Shown piece after piece: positions 35,934 to 46,600 of a stretch of 64,000 nucleotides of DNA. The stretch is from Paenibacillus mellifer (GTDB lineage Bacteria > Bacillota > Bacilli > Paenibacillales > Paenibacillaceae). The stretch's first letter is position 1. Each line of letters opens with the position of its first letter. The stretch is from positions 62,001 to 126,000 of the forward strand of contig NZ_JALPRK010000006.1 in assembly GCF_023195895.1 (NCBI RefSeq), written 5' to 3'. Below the pieces are notes generated by a model. That model saw nothing but the letters and a program-made list of their open reading frames with translations, was not told where the DNA came from and did no database searches. The position numbers and the translations under genes are program-made.

Positions 35934-37458
35934 GGTGTTTATCGTCGACGACGAACCGTTTATTATCGAAGGTTTATATGATATCGTCGACTGGCCGCAG
36001 TTTGGTCTCGAAATCGTTGGGCATGCGGAGAACGGACAGAAGGCGCTGGACGCTTTGGGTTCAACGCCGGTTGACGTATTGATTACAGATATCTCCATGC
36101 CGGTGATGAACGGGTTAACGCTGATCTCCGAAGCGAGGAAGCTGCACAAGGAACTGAAAGTGATTATTTTAAGCGGGTTTAACGAGTTTGATTACCTCAA
36201 GGAAGGCATGAAGTTAGGCATCGAAAACTACCTGTTGAAACCCATTAATCTGGAGGAACTGGAGTCGACGCTGCGCACCACGGTGCAGAAGCTGGATAGC
36301 GTACAGTCAGACGGTCTGTATGACGCCTATGATGTCCAGATTCTGAAGGATAACACGTTGTACCGCTGGTTAAACGGGCAAATCGCTGCTTCCGAATTTG
36401 AGGAGCGGGCCGAGCTGCTCGGACTGTACTTACAGGGGCCTTGCGCTGCAGTTGCTGTATTGCGCACGAATGGGAGTCCGGGCGAAGTATTCGAACGAAC
36501 CGAATGTTACCTGAACATGCAGCGGGGAATCACCTTATTCCGCGATGTGGACGGCGATATTGTGATCGTGGGCTCCCTCCCTCAAGGAGCGGTGGAGAAG
36601 AGGACATTTGCGGAGCTGATGGAGAACCTGTCTCTAGAGCTGTCTGTCATGAACCGAACGATCCAAATCGGCGTCGGCAGCGCGGGCCGGCTTCCTGAGG
36701 CGGCTTCACTCAGTTACAAGGAAGCCAAGCGCGCCCTAGAATATTATTTGATTTATCCAGATCGGCGTACCATTGAATACAAGCAACTGGAAGGCGACCG
36801 CGGCGGTAACAACGTGCTGGAGAGCGGTTATCCGCTGGCATGGGAGGAGTACGCCAAACTGATTTTGGCTAAAGATAAAGAAGGGTTGAAGGAATGCATT
36901 CGCCGTGATTTCGAACAGTTGAAGCAGTTGGAGGGCATCCGTCCCGAGGATTTACAGAACGCGGCACTAGAGCTGGTGGTCCGCTTTAAAATGGAGCTTC
37001 AGCACATCAAATATACGGAAGAGACCGACTTGTTTAAGAGAGCGCTCCAAAGTGTGCAACGCTGTGAATCGTACCAGGGACTGATTGAAATCCTTGAAGG
37101 CCTGGCGGACGAGACGGTCTGCTCCCTGCTGCAGGATGCTAAAAATCCGGTCGTGCATCAAGTGCTGACTTACATCGAGACACATTATGCCGACGAGCTG
37201 TCCCTGAAAACATTAGGGGGACAATATCATATTCATCCGGTATATCTCGGTCAGCTATTTCACAAGGAGACCGGCGTCTCCTTTGCCGAGTACATTAACA
37301 AGTACCGAATTGATAAGGCGAAGCAGCAATTGAAGAACACCAATCTCAAGGTGCACGAAATCGCCCGGAACGTAGGATATTGGGAAATCGGCTATTTCTA
37401 CAAACAGTTTCGAAAATACGTGGGGATCTCTCCCACCGACTTTAAAGCACTGCATTAG
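35926..37458 (+). CDS. AraC-type (YesN-like) response regulator
   Basis: 510 residues. Receiver domain (1-120) with DDE at 8-10, phosphoacceptor Asp55 in ITDISMPVMNG, and a conserved Lys in YLLKPIN. A variable central region of about 270 residues follows. A C-terminal AraC double helix-turn-helix (about 408-510) contains VYLGQLFHKETGVSFAEYIN and VHEIARNVGYWEIGYFYKQF. Translationally coupled to the kinase upstream by overlap. Expected to activate the ABC transporter promoter in 37459-37657 and possibly the hydrolase genes beyond. Confidence 0.93.
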   Translation: MYKVFIVDDEPFIIEGLYDIVDWPQFGLEIVGHAENGQKALDALGSTPVDVLITDISMPVMNGLTLISEARKLHKELKVIILSGFNEFDYLKEGMKLGIENYLLKPINLEELESTLRTTVQKLDSVQSDGLYDAYDVQILKDNTLYRWLNGQIAASEFEERAELLGLYLQGPCAAVAVLRTNGSPGEVFERTECYLNMQRGITLFRDVDGDIVIVGSLPQGAVEKRTFAELMENLSLELSVMNRTIQIGVGSAGRLPEAASLSYKEAKRALEYYLIYPDRRTIEYKQLEGDRGGNNVLESGYPLAWEEYAKLILAKDKEGLKECIRRDFEQLKQLEGIRPEDLQNAALELVVRFKMELQHIKYTEETDLFKRALQSVQRCESYQGLIEILEGLADETVCSLLQDAKNPVVHQVLTYIETHYADELSLKTLGGQYHIHPVYLGQLFHKETGVSFAEYINKYRIDKAKQQLKNTNLKVHEIARNVGYWEIGYFYKQFRKYVGISPTDFKALH

Positions 37459-37584
37459 TTATGAAGGGGATGGGTACCCTGGATCAGGGAGATTTTGGCC
37501 TGCCGGAAAGGTAGGTTTTCCTTGGATCCGGGGTATTGTCCTTTTCTTTAATTTGTACAATGATTTTTTAAGTTTATCTTCTTT

Positions 37585-37600
37585 TTGTAACGGCTTTCAT
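37585..37600. promoter_or_regulatory. Possible cre (CcpA) site upstream of the sugar-binding lipoprotein
   Basis: TTGTAACGGCTTTCAT matches the catabolite-responsive element consensus except for one central base. It lies 58 bp before the ATG, a position where CcpA would block transcription. Visual match only. Confidence 0.4.
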
Positions 37601-37657
37601 CCGGTAAGGTTAAGTTAGTTAAACAAAACAAAAAGAGCTTCAAAAGGGAGGATCAGC

Positions 37658-39145
37658 ATGAGTAAAAACAAAAGAAGTTTTTCTTTCGTACTTGCCACTC
37701 TGATGGCTTTAGTGCTTGTTCTGAGCGCATGCGGCGGAAACAAGAACGCTGAAAGCAACAATGGCTCGGCAGCAGGCAACTCGGAAGAAACGGTCAACCT
37801 GATTTGGTACACGATCGGGACGCCTCAAAAAGACGTAGACCGCGTTATGGAAGAAGTCAGCAAATACACCAAAGAGAAAATCAACGCAACGATCACTATG
37901 AAAATGATCGACTGGGGCGATTACACACAAAAAATGCAAGTTAACGTTGCTTCCGGTGAGCCGATGGACATCGTCTTCACTTCCGCCGGTGGTTTCGACT
38001 ACGTACAAAACGCCAGAAAAGGCGCATTCCTGGAGATTGACGATCTGCTCGAGAAATACGGACAAGATCTGAAGAACGCGATCGATCCGGCCTTCCTGGA
38101 AGGTTCCAAAGTCGACGGCCATAACTACGGCATTCCTGCCAACAAAGAATTGCCTCAACAAGAAGTATGGCGCTTTAACAAAACGTTGGCTGACAAATAC
38201 AACGTAGACATCACCAGTAGTCGTTCCTTGGAAAGCATCGAGCCATTGCTGAAAACAATCAAGGAAAACGAACCAGGCGTAACGCCTTTCGCAATGGACA
38301 AGAACTACGTTCCTTACGTGCCTTATGATTACGTCATCCAGAACCTGCCGATGGCTGTGAAACTGGATACTACGGATTATAAAATCGTTAACATCCTGGA
38401 AACACCTGAAATGCAAGCGGCTCTGAACCAAATGCACAAGTACTATCAAGCAGGTTATGTAGCTCCTGAAGCTGCAACCACCGGTTCCACCAGCGACCTG
38501 ATGACTTCCGGCCAATGGTTCATGGACCGTGCGCAAACTCAACCACTCGCGGACAACCTGTGGTCGGCAAGCTATGGTTACCCTGTAGTTTCCACACCGG
38601 CAAGTGACGCGATCATCACGAACACTTCCGTACAAGGTTCGATCATGGCGATCTCTGCAAACTCCGAACATCCGGAGAAAGCAATGGAATTCCTGAACCT
38701 GTTGAACACCGATCCGGTGTTGCGTAACATGGTTGACTCCGGGATCGAAGGCGTTCACTACAACAAGCTTGACGACACGCACTACGAAAACCTGGCAGAA
38801 TCGAAAAACTACGACATGCCGTCTTACTCTTTGGGCAACAACATGCTCCTTTACTTGAACCCGAACGATGCAGACGACAAATGGGAGCAATTCAAGAAGT
38901 TTAACGCAGAAGGCGTCAACTCGCCGATCCTGAGCTTCAACTTCGACAGCACGAAAGTAGCAACTGAAATGGCTGCCGTGCAAAACGTGAAAGAACAATT
39001 CTGGTCCTCGTTGATGACGGGTACGGTTGATCCGGCAGATTACTTGCCGAAAGCCATCGAAAAATTCAAAGAGGCCGGCCTTGATAAGGTCATTGCTGAA
39101 GCCCAAGCTCAGCTCGATGCCTGGAGAGCTGCGAACAGCAAGTAA
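37658..39145 (+). CDS. Extracellular sugar-binding lipoprotein of ABC transporter
   Basis: 495 residues. Signal peptide with lipobox LSAC (Cys at about 27), so anchored to the outer face of the membrane. SBP_bac_1-type binding fold, with a C-terminal DUF3502-like segment (DSTKVATEMAAVQNVKEQFW and after), typical of the LipO/YtcQ group of Paenibacillus oligosaccharide receptors. GGGAGGATC lies upstream of the ATG. Codon use is very even, suggesting high expression, and a hairpin after the stop would raise the receptor level over the permeases. The substrate is inferred from the following hydrolases: a mannose-containing oligosaccharide. Confidence 0.92.
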   Translation: MSKNKRSFSFVLATLMALVLVLSACGGNKNAESNNGSAAGNSEETVNLIWYTIGTPQKDVDRVMEEVSKYTKEKINATITMKMIDWGDYTQKMQVNVASGEPMDIVFTSAGGFDYVQNARKGAFLEIDDLLEKYGQDLKNAIDPAFLEGSKVDGHNYGIPANKELPQQEVWRFNKTLADKYNVDITSSRSLESIEPLLKTIKENEPGVTPFAMDKNYVPYVPYDYVIQNLPMAVKLDTTDYKIVNILETPEMQAALNQMHKYYQAGYVAPEAATTGSTSDLMTSGQWFMDRAQTQPLADNLWSASYGYPVVSTPASDAIITNTSVQGSIMAISANSEHPEKAMEFLNLLNTDPVLRNMVDSGIEGVHYNKLDDTHYENLAESKNYDMPSYSLGNNMLLYLNPNDADDKWEQFKKFNAEGVNSPILSFNFDSTKVATEMAAVQNVKEQFWSSLMTGTVDPADYLPKAIEKFKEAGLDKVIAEAQAQLDAWRAANSK

Positions 39146-39164
39146 CAATTAAAGAAACAGTAAG

Positions 39165-39201
39165 GGATCGGGCGGGTGATAGTTGCGCCCGATCCTTTTT
39201 C
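39165..39201 (+). terminator. Intra-operon terminator/attenuator between binding protein and permeases
   Basis: GGATCGGGCG (39165-39174) and CGCCCGATCC (39186-39195) form a perfect 10-bp stem followed by TTTTT. Placed 20 bp after the binding-protein stop and 29 bp before the next ATG. Confidence 0.85.
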
Positions 39202-39229
39202 ATTATTTTTTCGACAGGAGGGGAACATC

Positions 39230-40159
39230 ATGGCTACATTTTTCAAAAACCTGCTCAAGAATAAAGTCATGTTATTTATGGTGTTGCCGGGTGCCGTCTG
39301 GTTTTTCTTTTTCTCGTATCTTCCTTTGGTCGGTACCATTACGGCGTTTAAGCAATACCGTTTCAATCGTGACGGCTTCTGGGCAAGTATTGCGAAGAGC
39401 GAATGGGTTGGCTGGGACAACTTCAAGTTCCTGTTCAGCACCAACGATGCGTTTACCATTACCCGCAACACGTTGTTTTACAATCTAGCTTTTATTTTCA
39501 TTGGACTCGTCCTTTCCGTCGCGATGGCGATCCTGCTGTCTGAGTTGGTCGGCAAGACGATGGCCAAAGTGTATCAAACCGGGATGTTCCTGCCTTATTT
39601 CCTATCCTGGGTTATTGTGGGTTACTTCGCGTTCAGCTTCCTGAGCATGGACCGCGGGATGATCAACCAGATTCTGGGCTGGTTTGGTATGGAACGGATT
39701 AACTGGTATTCGGAGCCGAAATATTGGCCTTATATTTTGATTTTCGTCAATCTATGGAAAACGATTGGTTACAACAGCGTAGTCTACTTGGCTTCGATTA
39801 TGGGGATCGACAGATCGCTTTACGAGGCGGCGATGATCGACGGAGCCACCAAATGGCAGCAGATTAAGAACATTACGATTCCCCTGCTCTCCCCAATCAT
39901 TATTATCATGACGCTGCTTGCGGTAGGGCGGATCTTCTACGCCGACTTCGGCTTGTTCTACCAAGTACCAAGAGATTCGGGCACACTCTATCAAGTTACC
40001 AACGTCATCGACACTTACGTATATCGCGGTCTGAAAACAACCGGGGAAATCGGCATGAGTACGGCGGCCGGCCTTTATCAATCGGTGGTAGGCTTCGTTC
40101 TCGTCATGGTTTCCAACTACATCGTGCGCAAAATTGATAAGGACAGCGCTCTATTTTAA
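39230..40159 (+). CDS. ABC transporter permease (LplB/YtcP type)
   Basis: 309 residues with about six membrane segments. The EAA loop that contacts the ATPase reads YEAAMIDGATKWQQIKNITIPLL. The N-terminal stretch VMLFMVLPGAVWFFFFSYLP is typical of CUT1 permeases. ATG at 39230 has AGGAGGGG upstream; the longer in-frame extension from 39176 would run through the hairpin and is rejected. It pairs with the next permease. No ATPase gene is in the operon, as is usual for this subfamily, so a shared MsmX-type ATPase elsewhere is expected. Confidence 0.93.
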   Translation: MATFFKNLLKNKVMLFMVLPGAVWFFFFSYLPLVGTITAFKQYRFNRDGFWASIAKSEWVGWDNFKFLFSTNDAFTITRNTLFYNLAFIFIGLVLSVAMAILLSELVGKTMAKVYQTGMFLPYFLSWVIVGYFAFSFLSMDRGMINQILGWFGMERINWYSEPKYWPYILIFVNLWKTIGYNSVVYLASIMGIDRSLYEAAMIDGATKWQQIKNITIPLLSPIIIIMTLLAVGRIFYADFGLFYQVPRDSGTLYQVTNVIDTYVYRGLKTTGEIGMSTAAGLYQSVVGFVLVMVSNYIVRKIDKDSALF

Positions 40160-40183
40160 AACAGCTGAAAGGAGTGTCAGAGT

Positions 40184-41101
40184 ATGGCGGAGCTTGCTAG
40201 AAAAAACAAAGATTTTCATAACGTCTCCCGCGGCTGGAACGCCGTCTTGCACCTGATCGCAGGCATCTTCTCTTTCTTGTGCGTGTTCCCTTTTCTCTTC
40301 GTCGTTATTATTTCCTTCACGGATGAAAAAACGCTGGCAACGGACGGCTATCGGCTGATTCCTGCGAAATGGAGTCTGGAAGCGTACCGCTTCGTATTTG
40401 AGAGCGGCGATTCGTTGCTTCGTTCCTACGGAGTAACGATTCTGGTCACGCTGGTGGGTACCGTGATCAGCTTGATCATGATCTCGCTGTATGCTTACGC
40501 GATTTCGCGGAAGAGCTTCCGTTACCGGAGATTTTTCTCCGTATTTGCCATCGTTACGATGCTCTTTAACGGCGGGATGATCCCGACTTATATGGTGGTA
40601 TCCCAGTTGATGGGTCTGAAAGACACATTGTGGGCGCTGATATTGCCGCTTGCGATGAATGCATTTTATATCATGATTTTACGTACGTTTTATAGTACAA
40701 GCGTACCGGAAGCTGTTATCGAATCGGCCCGGATTGACGGTGCTGGCGATTTCTATATTTTCCTCCGCATCGTGTTGCCGCTGTCGCTGCCGGGTCTCGC
40801 TACAATCGGCTTGTTCAGCACCTTGGGTTACTGGAACGACTGGTTTAACGCGTTGCTGTATATCGACAATCCGAATTTGGTGCCGCTGCAATCGATGCTG
40901 ATGCGGATCGAATCGAGTATTGCCTTTATTCAGCAAAACTCGCAAAATAGCTCGCTAAGCTTGCAGGCCCTGTCGTCGATTCCGCAGGATACGTCCCGGA
41001 TGGCGATGGTTGTGCTGGCGACATTGCCAATTATTTTTGCATATCCGTTCTTCCAACGGTATTTTGTACAAGGACTTACGGTAGGCGCTGTCAAAGAATA
41101 A
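40184..41101 (+). CDS. ABC transporter permease (LplC/YtcP type)
   Basis: 305 residues with six predicted membrane segments. The EAA loop VIESARIDGAGDFYIFLRIV is the ATPase contact. It ends with YPFFQRYFVQGLTVGAVKE, the standard C-terminus of CUT1 second permeases. AAAGGAG precedes the ATG, 24 bp after the first permease. Together the two permeases and the lipoprotein would import an oligosaccharide for the cytoplasmic hydrolases downstream, although a MITE-like element now separates the two groups. Confidence 0.93.
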   Translation: MAELARKNKDFHNVSRGWNAVLHLIAGIFSFLCVFPFLFVVIISFTDEKTLATDGYRLIPAKWSLEAYRFVFESGDSLLRSYGVTILVTLVGTVISLIMISLYAYAISRKSFRYRRFFSVFAIVTMLFNGGMIPTYMVVSQLMGLKDTLWALILPLAMNAFYIMILRTFYSTSVPEAVIESARIDGAGDFYIFLRIVLPLSLPGLATIGLFSTLGYWNDWFNALLYIDNPNLVPLQSMLMRIESSIAFIQQNSQNSSLSLQALSSIPQDTSRMAMVVLATLPIIFAYPFFQRYFVQGLTVGAVKE

Positions 41102-41112
41102 ATATAGCGGTG

Positions 41113-41319
41113 GTTCAAAAATTGCCTTTTGATCACGAAGTAGTACCAAGTAGTTTAATCGGCATCGAATCTTGAATTCAGCCGGGCCTAAAGCGTAGGC
41201 TTCCGAAGAATGTTTCCTGCGGAAACATTTCAGTTGCTCACGTAGCCTCCAGCTACGCCGCGCTACTCAGTCCCTAGCTTCATCCAACCTTCTCGGTGCT
41301 GAAAAGTCAATTTTTGAAC
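41113..41319. mobile_element. MITE-like element with 18-bp terminal inverted repeats
   Basis: Left end GTTCAAAAATTGCCTTTT (41113-41130) and right end AAAAGTCAATTTTTGAAC (41302-41319) are inverted copies differing at one position. The 207-bp interior has two further hairpins (ATGTTTCC/GGAAACAT, 41210-41229, and GTAGC/GCTAC, 41242-41256) and no coding potential. No clear target-site duplication is visible. It lies between the permease stop and the GH3 start. Confidence 0.75.
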
Positions 41320-41395
41320 GTCATTGGAACTCTAGATCCAACCCTTTTTGAACTCTTTTATATTGAGGAAAAATTTAAGGAGCGAGGTGGAGACG

Positions 41396-43693
41396 TTGCT
41401 GTACAAAGACAGATCGAAACCCGTCCCGGAACGAGTGGAGCACTTGCTCGGGCTGATGACATTGGAAGAAAAGGCCGGCCAGCTGGTTCAACCCTTCGGC
41501 TGGCAGACCTATGAGCATAACGATGGAGAGATCCAGCTGACCGATTCGTTTAAAGAGCAGGTGCAAAGCGGCGGGATCGGCTCGCTGTACGGCGTGCTGC
41601 GCGCCGATCCGTGGACAGGCGTGACGCTGGAAACCGGCTTGTCGCCACGCGAGGGGGCAGAGGCAGTCAACGAAATCCAACGTTATGCCATCGAGAACTC
41701 GCGCCTCGGTATTCCGATTCTGATCGGCGAAGAGTGCTCGCACGGCCATATGGCGATCGGAGCTACGGTCTTTCCGGTGCCATTGTCGCTCGGCAGCACC
41801 TGGAACGTGGAGCTGTATCGCGAGATGTGCCGGGCGGTGGCCCGGGAGACGCGCAGCCAAGGCGGCGCGGTCACCTATTCGCCGGTCCTCGACGTTGTGC
41901 GTGATCCTCGCTGGGGCCGGACCGAAGAGTGTTTTGGCGAAGACGCCTATTTGATCGGCGAAATGGCCGTGGCTTCGGTCGAGGGCTTGCAAGGGGAACG
42001 TTTGGACGGAGAGGACAGCGTGGCGGCCACGCTGAAGCACTTTGTCGGCTACGGCAGCTCCGAGGGCGGCCGCAATGCCGGCCCGGTTCATATGGGACGG
42101 CGCGAGCTGCTGGAGGTCGACCTGCTGCCGTTCCGCAAGGCGGTGGAAGCCGGCGCGGCTTCGATCATGCCGGCCTACAACGAGATTGACGGCGTTCCGT
42201 GCACAACCAATGAGGAATTATTGGATGGCGTTCTGCGCGGCGAGTGGGGTTTTGACGGCATGGTCATTACCGACTGCGGCGCGATCGACATGCTCGCTTC
42301 CGGCCACGACGTGGCGGAGGACGGACGGGATGCGGCGATCCAAGCGATTCGGGCGGGCATCGATATGGAGATGTCCGGCGTGATGTTCGGCAAGCACTTG
42401 GTGGAGGCGGTACGTTCGGGACAGCTGGAGGAAGATGTGCTCAATCAGGCGGTACGCCGCGTATTGACGCTGAAATTCCGACTGGGGCTGTTCGAACAGC
42501 CGTACGCCGACCCGGTGCGGGCTGAGCAGGTGATCGGCAGCACGGAACATGTGGAGCTGGCTCGGCAGTTGGCCAGCGAAGGCATTGTGCTGCTCAAGAA
42601 TGAAGGCGGCGCGTTGCCACTGTCCGCAGACGCCGGTAAAATCGCCGTCATCGGCCCGAATGCCGATGTGGGCTACAACCAGTTGGGCGACTACACTTCG
42701 CCGCAGCCGCGTTCCAAGGTCACGACCGTGCTGGGCGGGATCCGCAGTAAGCTTGCCGGAACGCCGGAGCGGGTGCTGTATGCTCCTGGCTGCCGGATTA
42801 ATGGCGACTCCCGAGAAGGATTCGACGTGGCTTTGTCTTGCGCGGAACAAGCAGACACGGTGGTTATGGTCGTCGGCGGCTCCAGCGCGCGCGACTTCGG
42901 CGAGGGTACGATTGACCTCCGAACCGGTGCATCCAAAGTGACCGGCAATGCGCAGAGCGACATGGATTGCGGCGAAGGCATTGATCGCATGAACCTCAGT
43001 TTGTCCGGTGTACAGCTGGAGCTGATTCAAGAAATCCATAAATTGGGTAAACCGCTAGTAGTGGTTTACATCAACGGACGGCCGATTGCTGAGCCTTGGA
43101 TCGATGAGAACGCCGATGCGATTCTGGAGGCATGGTATCCGGGTCAAGAGGGCGGTCATGCCGTAGCGGATATTCTGTTCGGGGACGTGAATCCTTCCGG
43201 ACGACTGACCATATCCGTTCCAAAGCATGTCGGACAGATCCCGGTCTACTACCACGGTAAACGATCGCGGGGAAAACGCTACTTGGAAGATGACTCGCAG
43301 CCTCGGTACCCGTTTGGCTATGGGCTGAGCTACACCGCTTTCAACTATAGCAACTTAACGGTAGAGTCCGATACGATCGATACGGACGGCACTACGAAGG
43401 TGTCGGTAGAAGTGACGAACGTGGGCGACCGGGCTGGCTCGGAAGTGGTACAGATGTACATCTCCGACATTGCAAGTACCGTGACTCGGCCGGCGAAAGA
43501 GCTGAAGGGCTTCCGCAAGGTATTCCTGCAGCCGGGCGAGACGCAGACGGTGGAGTTCCAGGTTGGTTCGGAACAGCTGCAGTACATTGGACGGGATTAT
43601 AAACCGGTGGTGGAGCCGGGAGAATTCCGGGTACATGTCGGTAAAAATGTGAATGATACGCTGAGCGCCAATCTCTTTGTGCGGGAGGGTTAA
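41396..43693 (+). CDS. GH3 family beta-glycosidase
   Basis: About 765 residues, no signal peptide, so cytoplasmic. N-terminal TIM barrel with KHFVGYGSSEGGRN and the nucleophile motif GMVITDCGAIDML (Asp in TDC), then the alpha/beta sandwich domain (VLLKNEGGALPLS, VVGGSSARDFGEG) and a C-terminal fibronectin-III-like domain (EVTNVGDRAGSEVVQMYI). The pattern is that of BglX-type beta-glucosidases/xylosidases, not NagZ hexosaminidases. In this island it may remove a beta-linked residue from the imported glycan. Start is uncertain: TTG at 41396 or GTG at 41387, both near AAGGAGCGAGGTGG. The 8-bp gap to the alpha-mannosidase gene implies an operon. Confidence 0.9.
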   Translation: MLYKDRSKPVPERVEHLLGLMTLEEKAGQLVQPFGWQTYEHNDGEIQLTDSFKEQVQSGGIGSLYGVLRADPWTGVTLETGLSPREGAEAVNEIQRYAIENSRLGIPILIGEECSHGHMAIGATVFPVPLSLGSTWNVELYREMCRAVARETRSQGGAVTYSPVLDVVRDPRWGRTEECFGEDAYLIGEMAVASVEGLQGERLDGEDSVAATLKHFVGYGSSEGGRNAGPVHMGRRELLEVDLLPFRKAVEAGAASIMPAYNEIDGVPCTTNEELLDGVLRGEWGFDGMVITDCGAIDMLASGHDVAEDGRDAAIQAIRAGIDMEMSGVMFGKHLVEAVRSGQLEEDVLNQAVRRVLTLKFRLGLFEQPYADPVRAEQVIGSTEHVELARQLASEGIVLLKNEGGALPLSADAGKIAVIGPNADVGYNQLGDYTSPQPRSKVTTVLGGIRSKLAGTPERVLYAPGCRINGDSREGFDVALSCAEQADTVVMVVGGSSARDFGEGTIDLRTGASKVTGNAQSDMDCGEGIDRMNLSLSGVQLELIQEIHKLGKPLVVVYINGRPIAEPWIDENADAILEAWYPGQEGGHAVADILFGDVNPSGRLTISVPKHVGQIPVYYHGKRSRGKRYLEDDSQPRYPFGYGLSYTAFNYSNLTVESDTIDTDGTTKVSVEVTNVGDRAGSEVVQMYISDIASTVTRPAKELKGFRKVFLQPGETQTVEFQVGSEQLQYIGRDYKPVVEPGEFRVHVGKNVNDTLSANLFVREG

Positions 43694-43697
43694 ATAA

Positions 43698-46600
43698 ATG
43701 GAACGCATCAGACGTTTTATCCGGGAGTTATCGGAAGCTCAGTGGCTTGATCAGATCGAGCTGCGCGGGTGGGAGATTACTTCTTCCGTCTATCAGGTTC
43801 CCGGAAGTTACACCAAGGAAACACCTTATCCGGAGGGGCAAGTCTTCGAGCGGTTCCCGAGCACGCAGGGAACAACGTATTTCTTCCGGACGCAGTTGGA
43901 AATCCCGGAAGGATGGCGCGGCGGTCAGGTCGGATTTATCTTTGCTTCCGGCGGAGAAGGACTGCTTCGAATCAACGGCAAATCGGCTCAGGGCCTGGAT
44001 CGGAATCATACGTTCGTGACGTTGCCGCAGGAGCAAGGACAAGGCTCGCTCTCGCTGGAGATCGAGCTGTATGATCCGATCCCCGAGCCGGTGGATCCGC
44101 TGAACCAACAAGCGGTGATTCAACCGCCGATTACGCGGATTGACAGTCGCATGGTACTGGTGAACCGCCCGGTGCAAAGCTTGATGTATACGGCGACGAT
44201 CGTCCGCGATTCCGCCGTACTGCTGCCGGAGCAGGATTTCCGCCGCACCCGCTTGATCGAGGCGTTGTATGACGCCATGGACGGTTTCGTAGCGCTGGAT
44301 GCGGAAGCGGTCCGCGAAGGCGGGGCGATTGCTAAGCTGGAGAAGAAGCTCACTGAACGGGTCAAAGCGATCGGCGGCAATGCCGAAGGCCTGATCCAAA
44401 TGGTCGGCCAATCGCATATCGACATCGCCTGGTTATGGCCGGTGCGGGAGACGGTGCGCAAGACCAGCCGGACATTCTCGACGGTGGATGCGTTGATGCG
44501 CGAGTACCCGGAATACCGCTACACGCAAAGCCAACCGCTGTTGTTCGCCTTCCTGAAGGAGAACGACCCCGAGTTGTACGAGCGGGTGAAGGCGCGGATC
44601 AAGGAAGGCCGCTGGGAATTGGTTGGCGGCATGTGGGTAGAGCCGGATCTGAACTTGCCAAGCGGCGAATCGCTGATGCGTCAGATGTTGTATGGGCAAC
44701 GTTTCTATCAGGAGGAGTTTGGATTTACCTCCGAAATCGAATGGCTGCCGGACACATTTGGTTATTGCGCCTCTTTGCCGCAAATCTTGAAGCATGGCGG
44801 AATTCGCTATTTCATGACGACCAAGCTGGGTTGGAACGACACCAATGTATTCCCGTACGACCTATTCCATTGGGTGGGCATCGACGGTACGCCGATGTTG
44901 TCGTATCTCAACCACGGCGTAAACGAAAACACGCTGCCGAAGGACGTTCATGACCACTGGCAGTCTTATCGCCAGAAAGCCGTTCATCCGGAGCAAATGC
45001 TGCTCTACGGACATGGCGACGGCGGCGGCGGGGTCACCCGCGAAATGCTGGAGTACATTAACCGCGCCGAGCTGATGGTAGGTCAGCCGGCGAGCGAATA
45101 TAGCACGGCGACGGAGTTCTTCGCCAGAATCGAAGCGGCGCAGCCGAAGCTGCCGGCTTGGCACGGCGATCTGTATTTGGAATTGCACCGGGGGACGTAT
45201 ACGACCCACGGGCGCAACAAGCGCAGCAATCGCAAAGCGGAGATTTTGTACCGCGAAGCCGAGCTGTGGAATGCATTGGCCGCTGCGTTGATGCCAGCGG
45301 ATCAACAACGCGAGGCCCAAAGCACGCTACAGGCGGGCTGGAAGTTGATCCTGTTGAATCAGTTCCACGACATTATCCCGGGTTCGGCGATCACCGAAGC
45401 ATACGAGACGTCGACGAAAGAATATGTAGAAATTTTTGAGAAAGGCCAAGTTGGACTGCGTCATGGCCTTACGACGCTGGTTGAACAGGTAAAAACCTCC
45501 GGCGAAGGTACGCCTTACGTCGTCTTCAACAGCCTTGGCTGGACGCGCGATATGGTCGTGGCACTTCCCGATCAAGTTGATCTCGGCGGCGCGGCTGCTT
45601 TCGACGAGCAAGGTACGCGCCTTGAGCTGGACATCCGGACGGATCTTCACGGAGAAGCAGCGGCTTGGGTCCGTGTGCCGCAAGTTCCGGCGCTTGGCTA
45701 CAGGACGATTTGGCTGCGCTCCGAGGCGGATACAGCGGCAGGAGCGGCGGCGAATTCACCGGCCGGAAGCAAGGTGTTCCAAGGCGAGTGGGAAACGGAA
45801 TTCTACCGCCTGAAATTCAATGGCCGCGGGGAGATCGTCAGTCTGTGGGATAAGAAAGCGAACCGTGAGGTCGTGAAGTCGGGTGAAAGCGCGAACCGTT
45901 TCCACTTCTACCACGACCGTCCGACGCTGTGGGACGCTTGGGACATTGACCCGCGTTATGAACAGCAGCCGGCCGGAGAGGCCGTATTGCTGGAGTGCGG
46001 TTTGGTTGCAAGCGGTCCAATCCAGGACGTGTTGCGCTTCCGCTGGAGCATCGGTCAATCGGAAATCACGCAGGATGTGATTCTGTATCATCATGATAAG
46101 CGGATTGACTTCCAAACGAAGGTGAGCTGGAACGAAGCCCATAAGCTGCTGAAGGTCGGCTTCCCGATCGATGTCGTTACAGACAAAGCAACTTACGAAA
46201 TTCCGTTTGGTGCACTGGAACGCCCAACGCATCGCAACACGAGCTGGGAGCAGGCGCAATTTGAGGTGTGCGGACACCGATTCGCCGACGTTTCCGAACG
46301 CGGCTACGGCGTCAGCCTTCTGAACGACTGCAAATACGGCTACGACATTCAGGGTAGCACGATGCGTTTGTCACTGCTGCGGGCGCCGAAATGGCCGGAT
46401 GTGACCGCCGATCTGGGCGAGCACGAGTTTACGTATTCGCTGTATCCGCACCAAGGCGACTGGCAGACGGCTCATACGGTGCGCGCTGCGGCTGAGCTGA
46501 ATCACACGCCGGTAGTGCTGGCGGCTGGAACGCATGATGGCACGCTCCCTTCCACGGGGACGCTGCTCGGATTTGCGGGCGAGCATGTCGTGCTCGACAC

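Noticed and set aside
37709-39148. 479-codon open frame on the minus strand opposite the sugar-binding lipoprotein
   Set aside because: Shadow of the plus-strand gene; no domain, no ribosome site, low-complexity composition.
41348-41395. Upstream TTG start for the GH3 protein at 41348
   Set aside because: No ribosome site before it; the purine-rich site AAGGAGCGAGGTGG lies downstream, favouring 41387 or 41396.
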